Both the position numbers and the translations under genes were made by a program. This document shows, one piece after another, positions 32,759 to 42,022 of a stretch of 64,000 nt of DNA. The stretch comes from Desulfurivibrio alkaliphilus AHT 2 (lineage in GTDB: Bacteria; Desulfobacterota; Desulfobulbia; Desulfobulbales; Desulfurivibrionaceae). The stretch spans positions 2,361,742 to 2,425,741 of the forward strand of contig NC_014216.1 in NCBI RefSeq assembly GCF_000092205.1. Direction: 5' to 3'. Numbering within the stretch: position 1 is the stretch's first letter; every line of letters starts with the position of its first letter. The notes below the pieces were generated by a model, which saw only the letters and a list, made by a program, of their open reading frames with translations, did not search any database and was not told where the DNA came from.

Positions 32759-33648
32759 TACCAGTGGGGTTGGTTGCCGATTCGATAGTTCATTACTTCC
32801 ATGGTCTCGGTGACCACCACGAAGGCGTCGGGGTCGATGGTGCGGATCATGTTTTTCAACTGGCCGATCTCCTGAAAGTTGACCACCGCGTACAGCATGT
32901 TTTCCTCGTTGCCGGAAAAACCGCCCCGGGCGGGGATAATGGTGGTGCCCCGGCGCAGGTCGCGCAGGATTTCGCGATTGATCTCCGGCCAGTGCTTGGA
33001 GATGATCATTACCGCCTTGCGCTGGCTCAGGCCGGTGACCACCAGGTCGATGAGCTTGGCCGCCACGTAAATCTGAATCAGGGTGTAGAGGGCGGCGTCC
33101 AGGGAAAAAACCACCGCGGTGAGGGAGAGCACCACCAGGTTCAGGGCCAGCACCGTGCTGCCCAGGGGGATGGAAAAACGCTTCATCAGCATAACCGACA
33201 AAATGTCCGCCCCGCCGGCGGAGCCTTGGGAGCGCAAGGTAATGCCGCCGCCGATACCGATGATGATCCCGGCAAACACCGCCGCCAGGATGTCGTTGTC
33301 CACCGTCAGGTCCACGTGGACAAAGGCCAGGGCCAGGGAAAAGATGACGGTGCCGGCCAGGCTGTAGAAGAAGAAGCGGCGGCCCACCGCCATCATCGCC
33401 GCCAGAAAGAGGGGAATATTGAGCAGCAGATAGATCACCCCGACATCCAGGGCCGGCACCAGTTCCTTGATGATCAGGGTCAGGCCGGTGGCGCTGCTGG
33501 CGGCAAACTCGTGGGGAATGATGATGCCGTTGACCGCCACCGCGCAAATTGTGCCGCCGGCGGCCAGCATCAGCAGGTTTTTCAACACCTGCCACAGATC
33601 GGCCATGGTAAAGGCCGGGGTATAGGGAATCTTCATGGTAAACTTCAT
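32758..33648 (-). CDS. YitT-family membrane protein
   Basis: 296 residues. About five to six transmembrane helices between residues 20 and 190 (LKNLLMLAAGGTICAVAVNG, GVIYLLLNIPLFLAAMMAV, FAGIIIGIGGGITLRSQGS), then a cytoplasmic DUF2179 domain from about 215 (MIISKHWPEINREILRDLRR, GTTIIPARGGFSGNE, VVNFQEIGQLKNMI). The signature GSAGGADILSVML is present. The function of the family is unknown; transport or signalling has been proposed. It overlaps the upstream nucleotidyltransferase gene by ATGA, so translation is coupled. Confidence 0.88.
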   Translation of the reverse strand: MKFTMKIPYTPAFTMADLWQVLKNLLMLAAGGTICAVAVNGIIIPHEFAASSATGLTLIIKELVPALDVGVIYLLLNIPLFLAAMMAVGRRFFFYSLAGTVIFSLALAFVHVDLTVDNDILAAVFAGIIIGIGGGITLRSQGSAGGADILSVMLMKRFSIPLGSTVLALNLVVLSLTAVVFSLDAALYTLIQIYVAAKLIDLVVTGLSQRKAVMIISKHWPEINREILRDLRRGTTIIPARGGFSGNEENMLYAVVNFQEIGQLKNMIRTIDPDAFVVVTETMEVMNYRIGNQPHW

Positions 33649-36302
33649 GCCTGCTCAACCTTGGTCCTGGCCAGCGGAAAATGACGGCGGACAAAGACCA
33701 GTTCTTCTTCACGGTTACGGACCTGACCATCCAGGCGTGCATCCAGCAGTTGATCGAGGATCTGCCGGAAAATCGGGCCGGGCTGGTAACCAAGTACCTT
33801 GAGGTCGTGGCCGTTGAGCTCCGGGCGCACCTGACTCAGTTCGGTAACATATAAGGAAATCGCCTTTTTGGCCGCCTTTTTCCGACTGATGGCCAGCAGA
33901 TAAAGCAACCCCTCGGGACCCAGCCCGGCGAGCAGGTGGTAGATGCCGCTGTTGCTGTCCGGCAGGGCGCGGCGCAGCACGGTGGCCGCCTGCTGGGCGG
34001 CGGTTTTTTCCCCCAGCAACTGCTGCCGGTTGCGCTCCGGCACTTCAAAGCGCTGGCAAAAATCCTGCAACTCACTCCGCTTCAGGTTAACGGTAAGGGC
34101 CAGCAGGTACACCAGCCAGTTGCGGCAGGGCTCATCCCGGTAGAGCAACTGATACCAGGCCAGGGCCGCCTGGGACTCTTCCAGGTTTTTGGTCAGGCGT
34201 GGCTCCAGCTTCAGGCGCGGGTGCAGGAAGGGCAGCAGGTGAAGATCGGCCATTCGCCTGATGGCCGGCAGGGGGTTCTCTTCACTGAGGATCCCCTTCA
34301 ACTCGCCAAAGAAGCGGTAGCCGAAAAAGCGGTCGAAGAGATTCATCCGCACCGCGTTTTTAATCAATCGTTCGGTGTGCTGACCGATGGTAAACCCCAT
34401 TCGCTGCTCAAAGCGGATGGCCCGGAAGATGCGGGTGGGGTCCTCGACAAAGCTCAAGTTGTGCAGCACCCTGATCTTGTGATCTTTAAGATCATTCTGG
34501 CTGTTGAAAAAATCCACCAGGGTGCCGAAGGTGTCGGGGTTTAAATGGATGGCCATGGCGTTGATGGTAAAATCCCGCCGGTAGAGATCAAGCTTGAGGG
34601 AAGAGAGTTCCACCGTGGGCATGGCCGCCGGGTAGTCGTAATACTCCAGGCGGGCGGTGGCCACATCCACCTTGAGGCCGTCGGGCAGCTTGACCACCGC
34701 GGTTTTGAATTTTTTGTGCACCCGCACCCGGCCCTTTAATCGCTCGGCCAGAGCCTTGGCAAAAACCATCCCATCACCCTCGATCACCACGTCAATATCG
34801 AAGTTTTTTTCCTGCAGCAGCAGGTCGCGCACAAAGCCGCCCACCGCAAAGGCCCGGTATTTGCGCTCCTGGGCCACCTCGCCGATGGTCCGTAGCAGTA
34901 CCACCAGGCGGCGGCCCAGCCGTTCCACCATAAGGTTCTGCAGATTGCGCTGGCGTTCACCGGAAGGCAACTGTTCACTGTAAAGGCCACGGGGCAGCCG
35001 GGAGGGGTCGTTGACCAGCAGGTTGAGCAGGTCGGTGCGGGTAATCACCCCCTGCAGCTCGCAGTTGCGGCCATCCACCACCGGGATGATCCGCTGGCGA
35101 TGTTCGATAATCAACTCCTGGATATCGCCCAGAGTGGCGGCCGGGGTCAGGGTGGCGAAGTCGGTGCTCATGTAGTCGCTCACCGACTGCTCCTCCAGCC
35201 CCAGTTGGATGGCCTTGCCCGCCACCCGGCGGGAGATCAGGCCCACCACCCGCCGCTTGTCGTCCACCACCGGCAGCACCGTGATGTTGTAACGGTTAAG
35301 CAGTTCATCGGCCTGGCGAATGCTGATATTGGGCCGGGCGCTGATCACCGGGGAGCTCATCAGGTCGGCGGCCCGGCGGCGGGGCCGCACCTGCTTGTGC
35401 AGCACCTGGATCAGCTTTTCCTCCACCTCGATATTGGTCAACTCCTTGATGGTGGCAGAGGCCGCCGAGGCGTGGCCGCCGCCGCCGAACTCGCGGACGA
35501 TCTCCCCCACATTGACCTCGGGGATCCGGCTGCGGGCAATCAGGTAAGTCCGCTCGCCCATACGGGCCAGGGCAAAGAGGGTGTTGAGGTTTTCCATCAC
35601 CATGAAGCGGCGTACCACCACCGCGAAGTTGTCGTAGTAATCCTCGGTGTCCACCTTGGCCACGGTGATGTCCAAACCCTGGATGGTGTAGGTGGTGGCG
35701 GAACGAATCAGGTCCCCCAGCAGGGTAACCTCGGCGCTGGTCAACTCCTGGGCGATGAACTGGGTGACGGTATGCAGGTTGGCCCCCCGGCTCAACAGCC
35801 AGGCGGCGGCCTGCAGGTCCTCGGGGGTGGTGGTGTCGAAATGAAACGAGCCGGTGTCTTCAAAAATGCCCATGGCCAGCAGGGTGGCCTCCTCCGGGCT
35901 CACTTCCAGGCCGCGGGCCTGAAACAGCTCCACCATGATGGTGGCGGTGGACCCCACCGGCTTGAGGTGCTCCACCCGCCCGCGCAGGTCGCCGGGGGCC
36001 TCGGGATGGTGATCGAAAAGATGCACCTCCAGGTCGGGGTTCTCCAGGCAGCGGGCAATTTCCCCCAGCCGCGAGGGCTGCCGGGTGTCGACCAGGATCA
36101 AGCGGCGGACCTTGCCCAGATCAATATTTTTCAGGCGCTGGAAATCGTAGAGGTAATCCACCGACTGGGCGAAAAAATCCCGCAGGTTCTTCTCCTGGGC
36201 CCCGGCAAAGGCCAACACCGCCTCGGGATAAAGCTTCTTGGCCGCCACCATGGAGGCCACGGCGTCGAAGTCGGCATTGATATGGGTGGTAATCAGCTCC
36301 AT
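33645..36302 (-). CDS. DHH-CBS-polynucleotide nucleotidyltransferase fusion
   Basis: 885 residues. An N-terminal DHH/DHHA1 phosphoesterase module (ITTHINADFDAVASMVAAKK, LVDTRQPSRLGEI, FDHHPEAPGD, GGGGHASAASATIKE) spans about 1-300. Two CBS domains follow (~305-430; LMSSPVISARPNISIRQADE, YMSTDFATLTPAATLGDIQE). The last ~450 residues are a class II tRNA nucleotidyltransferase / poly(A) polymerase (AVGGFVRDLLL, NFDIDVVIEGDG, RRDFTINAMAIHL). In bacteria with split enzymes such fusions are the A-adding component of CCA repair. The ATG at 36302 is chosen because the DHH motif follows at once; an upstream TTG at 36338 is possible. Confidence 0.9.
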   Translation of the reverse strand: MELITTHINADFDAVASMVAAKKLYPEAVLAFAGAQEKNLRDFFAQSVDYLYDFQRLKNIDLGKVRRLILVDTRQPSRLGEIARCLENPDLEVHLFDHHPEAPGDLRGRVEHLKPVGSTATIMVELFQARGLEVSPEEATLLAMGIFEDTGSFHFDTTTPEDLQAAAWLLSRGANLHTVTQFIAQELTSAEVTLLGDLIRSATTYTIQGLDITVAKVDTEDYYDNFAVVVRRFMVMENLNTLFALARMGERTYLIARSRIPEVNVGEIVREFGGGGHASAASATIKELTNIEVEEKLIQVLHKQVRPRRRAADLMSSPVISARPNISIRQADELLNRYNITVLPVVDDKRRVVGLISRRVAGKAIQLGLEEQSVSDYMSTDFATLTPAATLGDIQELIIEHRQRIIPVVDGRNCELQGVITRTDLLNLLVNDPSRLPRGLYSEQLPSGERQRNLQNLMVERLGRRLVVLLRTIGEVAQERKYRAFAVGGFVRDLLLQEKNFDIDVVIEGDGMVFAKALAERLKGRVRVHKKFKTAVVKLPDGLKVDVATARLEYYDYPAAMPTVELSSLKLDLYRRDFTINAMAIHLNPDTFGTLVDFFNSQNDLKDHKIRVLHNLSFVEDPTRIFRAIRFEQRMGFTIGQHTERLIKNAVRMNLFDRFFGYRFFGELKGILSEENPLPAIRRMADLHLLPFLHPRLKLEPRLTKNLEESQAALAWYQLLYRDEPCRNWLVYLLALTVNLKRSELQDFCQRFEVPERNRQQLLGEKTAAQQAATVLRRALPDSNSGIYHLLAGLGPEGLLYLLAISRKKAAKKAISLYVTELSQVRPELNGHDLKVLGYQPGPIFRQILDQLLDARLDGQVRNREEELVFVRRHFPLARTKVEQA

Positions 36303-36376
36303 GCGTCCCACTCTACCTGTGCTGCCCGGCTTTTGCAATCAAGCAGCAGGTAAAGCGCCAGCGCGGCGGATGCGGC

Positions 36377-38563
36377 TTAAAGCTCGTCTGCCGGGGTTAC
36401 TTCCAGCTTTTCCAGTTTTTCAATGGTGTAGAGCTGTTCAGCGGCCAGGTCAACATGGCGGACATCGATTTCGATTTCGGTGCTGGAGATGCCGGCGAAG
36501 GCCTTGAGCAAGTTGCTGTTCAAGGGCAGATGCTCCCGGGAGATAACGGCAAAATCGTTACCATAGGCACGAAAAACCAGGCAAGCGGGAAAGGCGGCCT
36601 GCAATTCGGCGGCAAAGCGGGTAAACAACTGATTGCCTTTTTCCCAGCCAACGCGCTTGTTGTACTCGGGCAGGTTGCGCAAATGCAGCAGGTAAAGGCA
36701 GGAAAAATGGTTGCTGCTCAGGTTGTTGAGGACGATTTTCAGGTAGTCTTCGTTGTACAGCCCGGTCAGGCGATCATTGAAAAAATAGGAAAAACGTTTC
36801 TTCTCCAGCTCGGTGAAGGGCAACTGGCTGACGCGGGAGGGGAGATCAACCTCGGCCAGGACCCTGGTCGCCGCCGCCACCACCTTGGCGTCGAACTGGC
36901 TCCCTGCGAGCTCTTGCAACTCGGCCAGGGCCTGGGAAAGTTGTTTGCGCCCCTTGTAAATCCGGTTGGTGGTCATGGCGTCAAAGGCATCGGCCACCGC
37001 CATGATCCGGGAGAGCAGCGGGATCTCCTCTCCCGCCAGGCCGTTCGGGTAGCCGTTGCCATCGGGCCGCTCATGGTGGTGGAGGATGATCTTGGCCAGA
37101 TCCTTGTACATTTCGATGTTGGAAAGCATCTCGTAGCCGGCCCGGGGGTGGAGCTTGATCAGTTCGTAATCCAGCTCGGTGAGTTTACCGGGTTTGAGCA
37201 GCACCGAATCGGGAGTGGCGATCTTGCCGATATCATGCAGCATGGCGGCCGTGTAAAGCCTCTTTTTCTCGGCCTGGGACAGATTCAACTCCCGGGCCAG
37301 CAGGCTGCTGTAATGTGCGACCCGCTCGGTGTGACCGGCGGTGTAGGTATCCCGCTGCTCGATCAAATCGACAAAGGAGAAGATGGTCTCTTCGTAGTTG
37401 GCAGCCCGTTCCGCGGTTAGCTGGGCGGTCAGCTCCCGCTGTCGAAAGGAGTCAACGGCAAAACCGATATCACCGGCCAACTCATCAAGCATCTCCCGCT
37501 CCTCCGCCTCAAAACCATCGGCTCGCCAGGTGTAGATGACCAGACAACCAAGGGGGGCATCGCCCTGGCGGGCCCGCAAGGGCAGACTGATCACCCCTCT
37601 GGCCCCCCGGACGGGCTCCGGGTCGCGCCAAAGAGTCTCATCCAGCAACTCCCCGTCGTTCATGCGGATGATGGTTCGATTCTCCCGCAGACAGGCGGCG
37701 GCAGCAACCTCGGCCAAAGGACCATTACCGGCATCCACCCGATAAGGCGGCTCCGGCAGGGCATCAAGGCCCGGCTCGGCGCTGTACACTTCGCTGATCG
37801 CGCCGTTTTCCAGCAGACCGATCCAGCAGAAACGATAATCGCCGTGCTGGGTGAAACGGGCACAGGCACTTGCCAGCAGGCTCGGCAGGGCAGGGGCGGT
37901 GATCAGCAGCTTGTTGATATGGGCCACCGTGTCGAGAATCTGCCGCAGGTAACGCTCCTGCTCCAGCAGGGCGGCAATTTCGGCGGTACGCTGGGCCACC
38001 CGGTTTTCCAGGGTTTGATTGAGATGCTCCACCTGCTCTTTTTCCTCTTTGAGCTTTTCGCTGAGCAACCCCACCGGGATGGCCAGGAAAAAGAGAAAGC
38101 CCAGCCGCATGACCAGGTCGGTCCAGTCAATCTCAGGCAGAACAGACCAGATACTGAGCAGATAGAGAAGGGCAGAAAGGGTGGCGACCACCAGCCCGAA
38201 GCGGAGGCCGAAGTAGATGGTGTGCAGACAGATCAACAGGTAGTAGCCAAGGAAAAAACTGCTGCTCAGACTCGGGTCGGCATGAACCAGCAGGGAAAGG
38301 AAGGTCAGGTCGAGAAAAAGCGAGGTGAGATAAACCTTTTTCAGCAGCAGCGGCCGAAAAAAGATAACCAGGTAACAGAGCAGGCTGTAGAGGAAAAAGG
38401 CCAGCAGCGCCTTAATCAGCAAGCTCTCTTCCCGGGGAGGCAACTCCATCAGCAAAAGCCAGGCAACCCCGCCGAAGAGGCTGAAAACCCGCAGGAACAA
38501 AAAGGCAAGGTCGATCCTGCCGGTTACCGCTCTAACCTGATTCCACTGTTGCAACCAAGGCAT
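36377..38563 (-). CDS. Membrane GAF-HD-GYP protein with degenerate GGDEF tail
   Basis: 728 residues. About five N-terminal transmembrane helices (to residue ~170), a coiled-coil linker, a GAF-like domain (~215-385), then an HD-GYP phosphodiesterase with HDIGK (~441) and HHHERPDGNGYPNG (~495), all metal and GYP residues intact. It should hydrolyse c-di-GMP to GMP via pGpG. The C-terminal ~150 residues follow the GGDEF fold (NDRLTGLYNEDYLKIVLNNL) but have YGNDF (~664) in place of GGDEF, so no cyclase activity is expected; it may bind GTP or c-di-GMP to regulate the HD-GYP part. The start could also be a TTG at 38605. Confidence 0.85.
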   Translation of the reverse strand: MPWLQQWNQVRAVTGRIDLAFLFLRVFSLFGGVAWLLLMELPPREESLLIKALLAFFLYSLLCYLVIFFRPLLLKKVYLTSLFLDLTFLSLLVHADPSLSSSFFLGYYLLICLHTIYFGLRFGLVVATLSALLYLLSIWSVLPEIDWTDLVMRLGFLFFLAIPVGLLSEKLKEEKEQVEHLNQTLENRVAQRTAEIAALLEQERYLRQILDTVAHINKLLITAPALPSLLASACARFTQHGDYRFCWIGLLENGAISEVYSAEPGLDALPEPPYRVDAGNGPLAEVAAAACLRENRTIIRMNDGELLDETLWRDPEPVRGARGVISLPLRARQGDAPLGCLVIYTWRADGFEAEEREMLDELAGDIGFAVDSFRQRELTAQLTAERAANYEETIFSFVDLIEQRDTYTAGHTERVAHYSSLLARELNLSQAEKKRLYTAAMLHDIGKIATPDSVLLKPGKLTELDYELIKLHPRAGYEMLSNIEMYKDLAKIILHHHERPDGNGYPNGLAGEEIPLLSRIMAVADAFDAMTTNRIYKGRKQLSQALAELQELAGSQFDAKVVAAATRVLAEVDLPSRVSQLPFTELEKKRFSYFFNDRLTGLYNEDYLKIVLNNLSSNHFSCLYLLHLRNLPEYNKRVGWEKGNQLFTRFAAELQAAFPACLVFRAYGNDFAVISREHLPLNSNLLKAFAGISSTEIEIDVRHVDLAAEQLYTIEKLEKLEVTPADEL

Positions 38564-38725
38564 GAAAATACCCGAACCGTCGAACGCGGCAACCGGTGCA
38601 CGCAAAAAAACTGCCAGGACTAAGGACGCCTTCCGCCCCGGCGGACGCTCCGCCGCTACTGTTGCAGATGATACCGGGCAAGAGCCGACACCGTCAACTG
38701 TTATCGGTGGTTGGGGCAGCGGGGT

Positions 38726-39796
38726 TCATCCCCGAGGGTGAAACTTGCGGTGAATGGCTTTCAGGCGGTTGGTGTCAACATGGGTGTAGATCTGGGTGGT
38801 GGCGATGTCGGCGTGCCCCAGCATCACCTGCACCGCCCGCAGGTCGGCGCCATGTTCCAGCAGATGGGTGGCAAAGGAGTGGCGCAGCACGTGCGGGCTG
38901 ATCTCGCGAGCAATCCCACGTTCTCTGGCGCTTTTCCGCACGATCTGCCAGAAACGCAGGCGGGTCATGGCCGTGCCCCGGCCGGTGACAAAGAGAAAAT
39001 CGCTGCGCCGCTTTTTCAGCAACCGGGGCCGGGCTTGGGTTATATAGACCGCCATGGCCTGGCGGGCGGCCTCACCAAAGGGTACCAGCCGCTCCTTGCT
39101 GCCCTTGCCCAAAATCCGCAGATGCCCGGCCTGATTGACCGCCGCCACCGGCAGCTTGACCAGCTCGGAAACCCGCATGCCGGTGGCATACAGCAAGTGC
39201 AGCATGGCGTGGTTACGCAGGGCCAGGATCGAAGCAGGCGGGGCCGGCGGGGCCAGCAGCTGCTCGACCTCGGCACTGCTGAGCACCTTGGGCAAGGCCC
39301 GGCCGATTTTAGGCAGATCAAGCAATGCGGCGGGATCGTGGCCAAGCAGTTGTTCACCCTGAAGAAAACGGAAAAAGGCGCGCAGGGCGGAAATCCGGCG
39401 GGATGTACTGCGCGGCGCTGCTTTCTCCTGCCGGCAGGCGGCCAGATAAGCTCGCAAATGCTCGGGGCCGATCTGGTTAATCTCGGTGATGGGCCGGGCT
39501 GAAGCCAGGCCTGCCCCCCGGTCTTTCCCGGCCGTCCCGGTGGCGCCGGCATCAACCGTGGCCGCAACCGGGGCCGTGGCCCGGGCCAGAAAAGCGAAAA
39601 ACGAGAGCAGGTCGGACTGGTAAGCCGCCAGGGTATTGGTGGCCAGCCGCCGCTCAGCGGCCAGGTACTGGAGAAAAAAATCCAGCAGGGGAAGAACAAA
39701 CGGAAACGCCCCGGAGACCACCTCAAGAAGGGGGTCAGCGGGGCGTGTAAAGCGGGTTTGGTGATCGTTACGCGAGCCTGAATTGCCTCTGGGCAT
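38726..39796 (-). CDS. XerC/XerD-type tyrosine recombinase
   Basis: 356 residues. Catalytic set complete: Arg in YATGMRVSELVKL, Lys in LGKGSKERLVPF, HVLRHSFATHLLEHG, LGHADIATTQIYTHV (His and nucleophile Tyr). The N-terminal core-binding domain starts near 40 (FFLQYLAAERRLATNTLAAY) and has an Ala/Gly-rich insertion of ~35 residues (about 75-110) not usual in Xer proteins. It likely acts at dif to resolve chromosome dimers. The start at 39796 lacks a clear ribosome site. It follows rpsU in the same direction. Confidence 0.88.
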   Translation of the reverse strand: MPRGNSGSRNDHQTRFTRPADPLLEVVSGAFPFVLPLLDFFLQYLAAERRLATNTLAAYQSDLLSFFAFLARATAPVAATVDAGATGTAGKDRGAGLASARPITEINQIGPEHLRAYLAACRQEKAAPRSTSRRISALRAFFRFLQGEQLLGHDPAALLDLPKIGRALPKVLSSAEVEQLLAPPAPPASILALRNHAMLHLLYATGMRVSELVKLPVAAVNQAGHLRILGKGSKERLVPFGEAARQAMAVYITQARPRLLKKRRSDFLFVTGRGTAMTRLRFWQIVRKSARERGIAREISPHVLRHSFATHLLEHGADLRAVQVMLGHADIATTQIYTHVDTNRLKAIHRKFHPRG

Positions 39797-39820
39797 GATC
39801 AGCAAACCCGGCAGCGGGTT

Positions 39821-40015
39821 TTAGTCCCGCTCCATTTTATACATCAGTTTCCGCAGTTTACGCCGCGATTCCGCCGTCTTGCGACGGCGTTTGGCGCTGG
39901 GCTTTTCGTAAAACTCGCGCCTCTTCAACTCTTTTTTCATACCGTCGAGCTGGAGTTTCTTTTTGAGAATGCGAATGGCATGCTCAACATCACCCCTGAC
40001 TTCAACTTCGATCAT
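39821..40015 (-). CDS. rpsU: 30S ribosomal protein S21
   Basis: 64 residues, full family length: MIEVEVRGDVEHAIRILKKK, then LKRREFYEKPSAKRRRKTAE and a very basic end. S21 helps the 30S subunit bind mRNA leaders. A good promoter is seen at 40105-40133. A short hairpin (AAACCCG/CGGGTTT) lies between it and the Xer gene. Confidence 0.95.
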   Translation of the reverse strand: MIEVEVRGDVEHAIRILKKKLQLDGMKKELKRREFYEKPSAKRRRKTAESRRKLRKLMYKMERD

Positions 40016-40104
40016 TTAACTTTCACCGCCTTTTCGTCGATCAGCTAAAGTTTACCCTTACATCCAAAAACGCTGGACAACCGTAGTGTTGCTATAAACA
40101 CTAG

Positions 40105-40133
40105 AAAATATCCGCAAGCTCGACAGTTGTCAA
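40105..40133 (-). promoter_or_regulatory. Sigma-70-like promoter of rpsU
   Basis: On the minus strand TTGACA (40128-40133), 17-base spacer, TATTTT (40105-40110). It lies about 90 bases upstream of the rpsU start. Confidence 0.65.
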
Positions 40134-40467
40134 ACTTTTTTTGCAGGCAACCATGAGCAAGATGCAATTTAAAAAACTACCGTGTGCTGTCTCAATCATT
40201 AACTTGATAACAAGGTTGGTCGCTATAAATGGACACGAAAGCCCAGGGTCAGTTTTTTGCAGTTTACAAAAACTGCTCTTGCCCTTGGCGGTAAACGGTT
40301 TTTTTGTTGAATTATCAGCTGTATGTGGTTAATGTCCGCTCATCTAATCGGCCAGCTTAACTAAAAATAGTTATATTTCTTCATAAAAACGCCTGCGTCT
40401 TATCCCGGTGAACTCTTATCTTGCATTAACACCTGATTATTGCAGAAATGGCGGGGGTATTTAGAAC
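40134..40467 (+). other. AT-rich gene-free gap, leader of the ECF/diguanylate cyclase pair
   Basis: Noticeably AT-richer than the surroundings, with no coding sequence of believable composition. It contains a small hairpin (GCAGTTT/AAACTGC near 40260) and presumably the promoter of the genes starting at 40468. I see no known riboswitch fold, though an S-component gene would be a plausible target for one. Confidence 0.4.
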
Positions 40468-41052
40468 ATGACAGGACCTGAAAGAGGGCCCTTCTTAAAG
40501 CGCTTTGTTCTACCAATTATTCTTTTTTCACTAGGGCTTAATATATTTCTGGTAATGCTTCGTATCAACCTTGACTTGCCCCTGTTCCTTGACGCAACCG
40601 GTACGATGCTGGCGGCAGTGCTGATCGGCCCCTGGATTGGCGGCCTGGTCGGCTTAATGACCAATGTTATCTATGGAATTATCTATTGCACCAACTCCGT
40701 CCCTTTCGGGGTGGTCAATTTTGGCATAGGGTTGTTGACCGGCTACCTGGTTATCGCCCTGAAAGGCTATCATCGCTGGTATGCTCCCCTGCTCATCGGT
40801 TGCATCATCGCACTTTTCACCCCACTGATGTCTGCCCCTATCGCCACCTATCTGTTCGGCGGCATAACGGCTCATGGAATCGACAAATTCGTTGTTGCCT
40901 TGGTTGACAGCGGCAATTCGATGTTGTCCAGCGCTTTTTGGGGCCGTTTGCCAACCAGCTTTATCGACAAACTTCTCTCGGCCTATATGGTCTACGGCAT
41001 CATCCTGATCTGGCCGAAACTGACCAACAGACACATTTCTGCCGATGTTTAA
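40468..41052 (+). CDS. ECF-transporter S-component-like membrane protein
   Basis: 194 residues with six predicted transmembrane helices. Typical S-component segments: FLDATGTMLAAVLIGPWIGG, LVGLMTNVIYGI, and GVVNFGIGLLTGYLVIALKG. Such proteins bind a vitamin or small metabolite at the membrane and normally pair with an ECF energy module, which is not found here. Instead the gene overlaps by 8 bases a periplasmic-sensor diguanylate cyclase gene, suggesting ligand sensing or a shared substrate. Base composition is lower in G+C than the flanking core genes, hinting at transfer. Confidence 0.75.
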   Translation: MTGPERGPFLKRFVLPIILFSLGLNIFLVMLRINLDLPLFLDATGTMLAAVLIGPWIGGLVGLMTNVIYGIIYCTNSVPFGVVNFGIGLLTGYLVIALKGYHRWYAPLLIGCIIALFTPLMSAPIATYLFGGITAHGIDKFVVALVDSGNSMLSSAFWGRLPTSFIDKLLSAYMVYGIILIWPKLTNRHISADV

Positions 41053-41889
41053 GACCGTCGTCGTCATTCTGTTCCTGGTCAGCCCGATACTCTGCCATCA
41101 GCCAGTTGCCGCCGAGCCATTAAGGGTTGGGATCCACTCAGGCAACAGAACCCTCGAGTTCGTGACCAACAACGGCGATCCTGCGGGTATTCTGGTGGAT
41201 TTGTGGCGAGAATGGGCGCAGCACAGCGGAATGGAGCTGGAGTTTGTTGCTGTTGAGCCGTCAAAGGGAACGACACTGCTCGGAAAAGGCAAAATCGATG
41301 TCCTTGCCAATGCACCGCCGGGAAAAGATGTTGACTATACTCCCGCTTACCTTACCTTCGACTACAGCCTCCACGCACTCATGAGTTTTCACCCGGAGAC
41401 ACCGGGGCATTTCCCTGCGCGAATCGGTATTCGCACAGATGACCTCCTGTATATTGATCCCACCAAACTAAATAATCTTCAAGTCCAGCAGTATTCAGAT
41501 CACGTTGAAATATTTAAGGCATTGGAAAATGGCCATATCGATTACCTGCTTGCCAATAGCAGTCAATTGATTCTGGCAATCAATAACATGCGCCTCAGGA
41601 AGTTGCACTTTCCGCGAAAAAGCTTCTATCAGCAGCCCATCCGGGCGGCGGTGCAGAAAAATCAAGCGCAATTACTCAACGAGATAACGACCGGGCTTGC
41701 CACTATTGATTCTGCCCGGAAAGCCCGGAGTCTAAAAAGATGGATGCCCAGCACAATCGGCTACAGAATCTTCTGGCCCTTCATCGGGCTGGCTTTTTTC
41801 ATGGTGCTTTCAACGATACTGGTCATCACCGTCTGGCTGATGAACCAGCGACTTAAGCAACATGTCTGGCGGGCAACCCGGGCCATGTC
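41045..41889 (+). pseudogene. Sensor diguanylate cyclase, 5' part, interrupted by IS21
   Basis: Signal peptide (MFKTVVVILFLVSPILCHQP), a periplasmic type 3 solute-binding domain (about 25-230; LRVGIHSGNRTLEF, GILVDLWREWAQHSGMELEF, GKIDVLANAPPG), then one transmembrane helix (IFWPFIGLAFFMVLSTILVI). The frame continues RATRAMS and is then cut by IS21 element B. After removal of the element and one copy of its target duplication GCCATGTC, it reads straight into DQANTDPLTGLINRRY at 47009, giving a standard sensor-GGDEF protein. As it stands, translation runs 12 codons into the element and stops, leaving a membrane-anchored sensor without output. Confidence 0.9.
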
Positions 41890-42022
41890 TGCGTATTCCA
41901 GTGATTCCGGACACCCATTCCGGTAGGAAGTCGGACACCATTCCGGTCCGAAGCCGGACACCTGTTCCAGTGATTCCGGACACCCCGTAGTCGGAGCGAA
42001 GCGACGCGGTAGTTTTGATTGC

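Noticed and set aside
32429-33793. Long minus-strand frame overlapping yitT and the palindromic repeats
   Set aside because: Out of frame with the clear YitT protein, His/Arg/Gly-rich, and translates repeat DNA; a shadow of high G+C.
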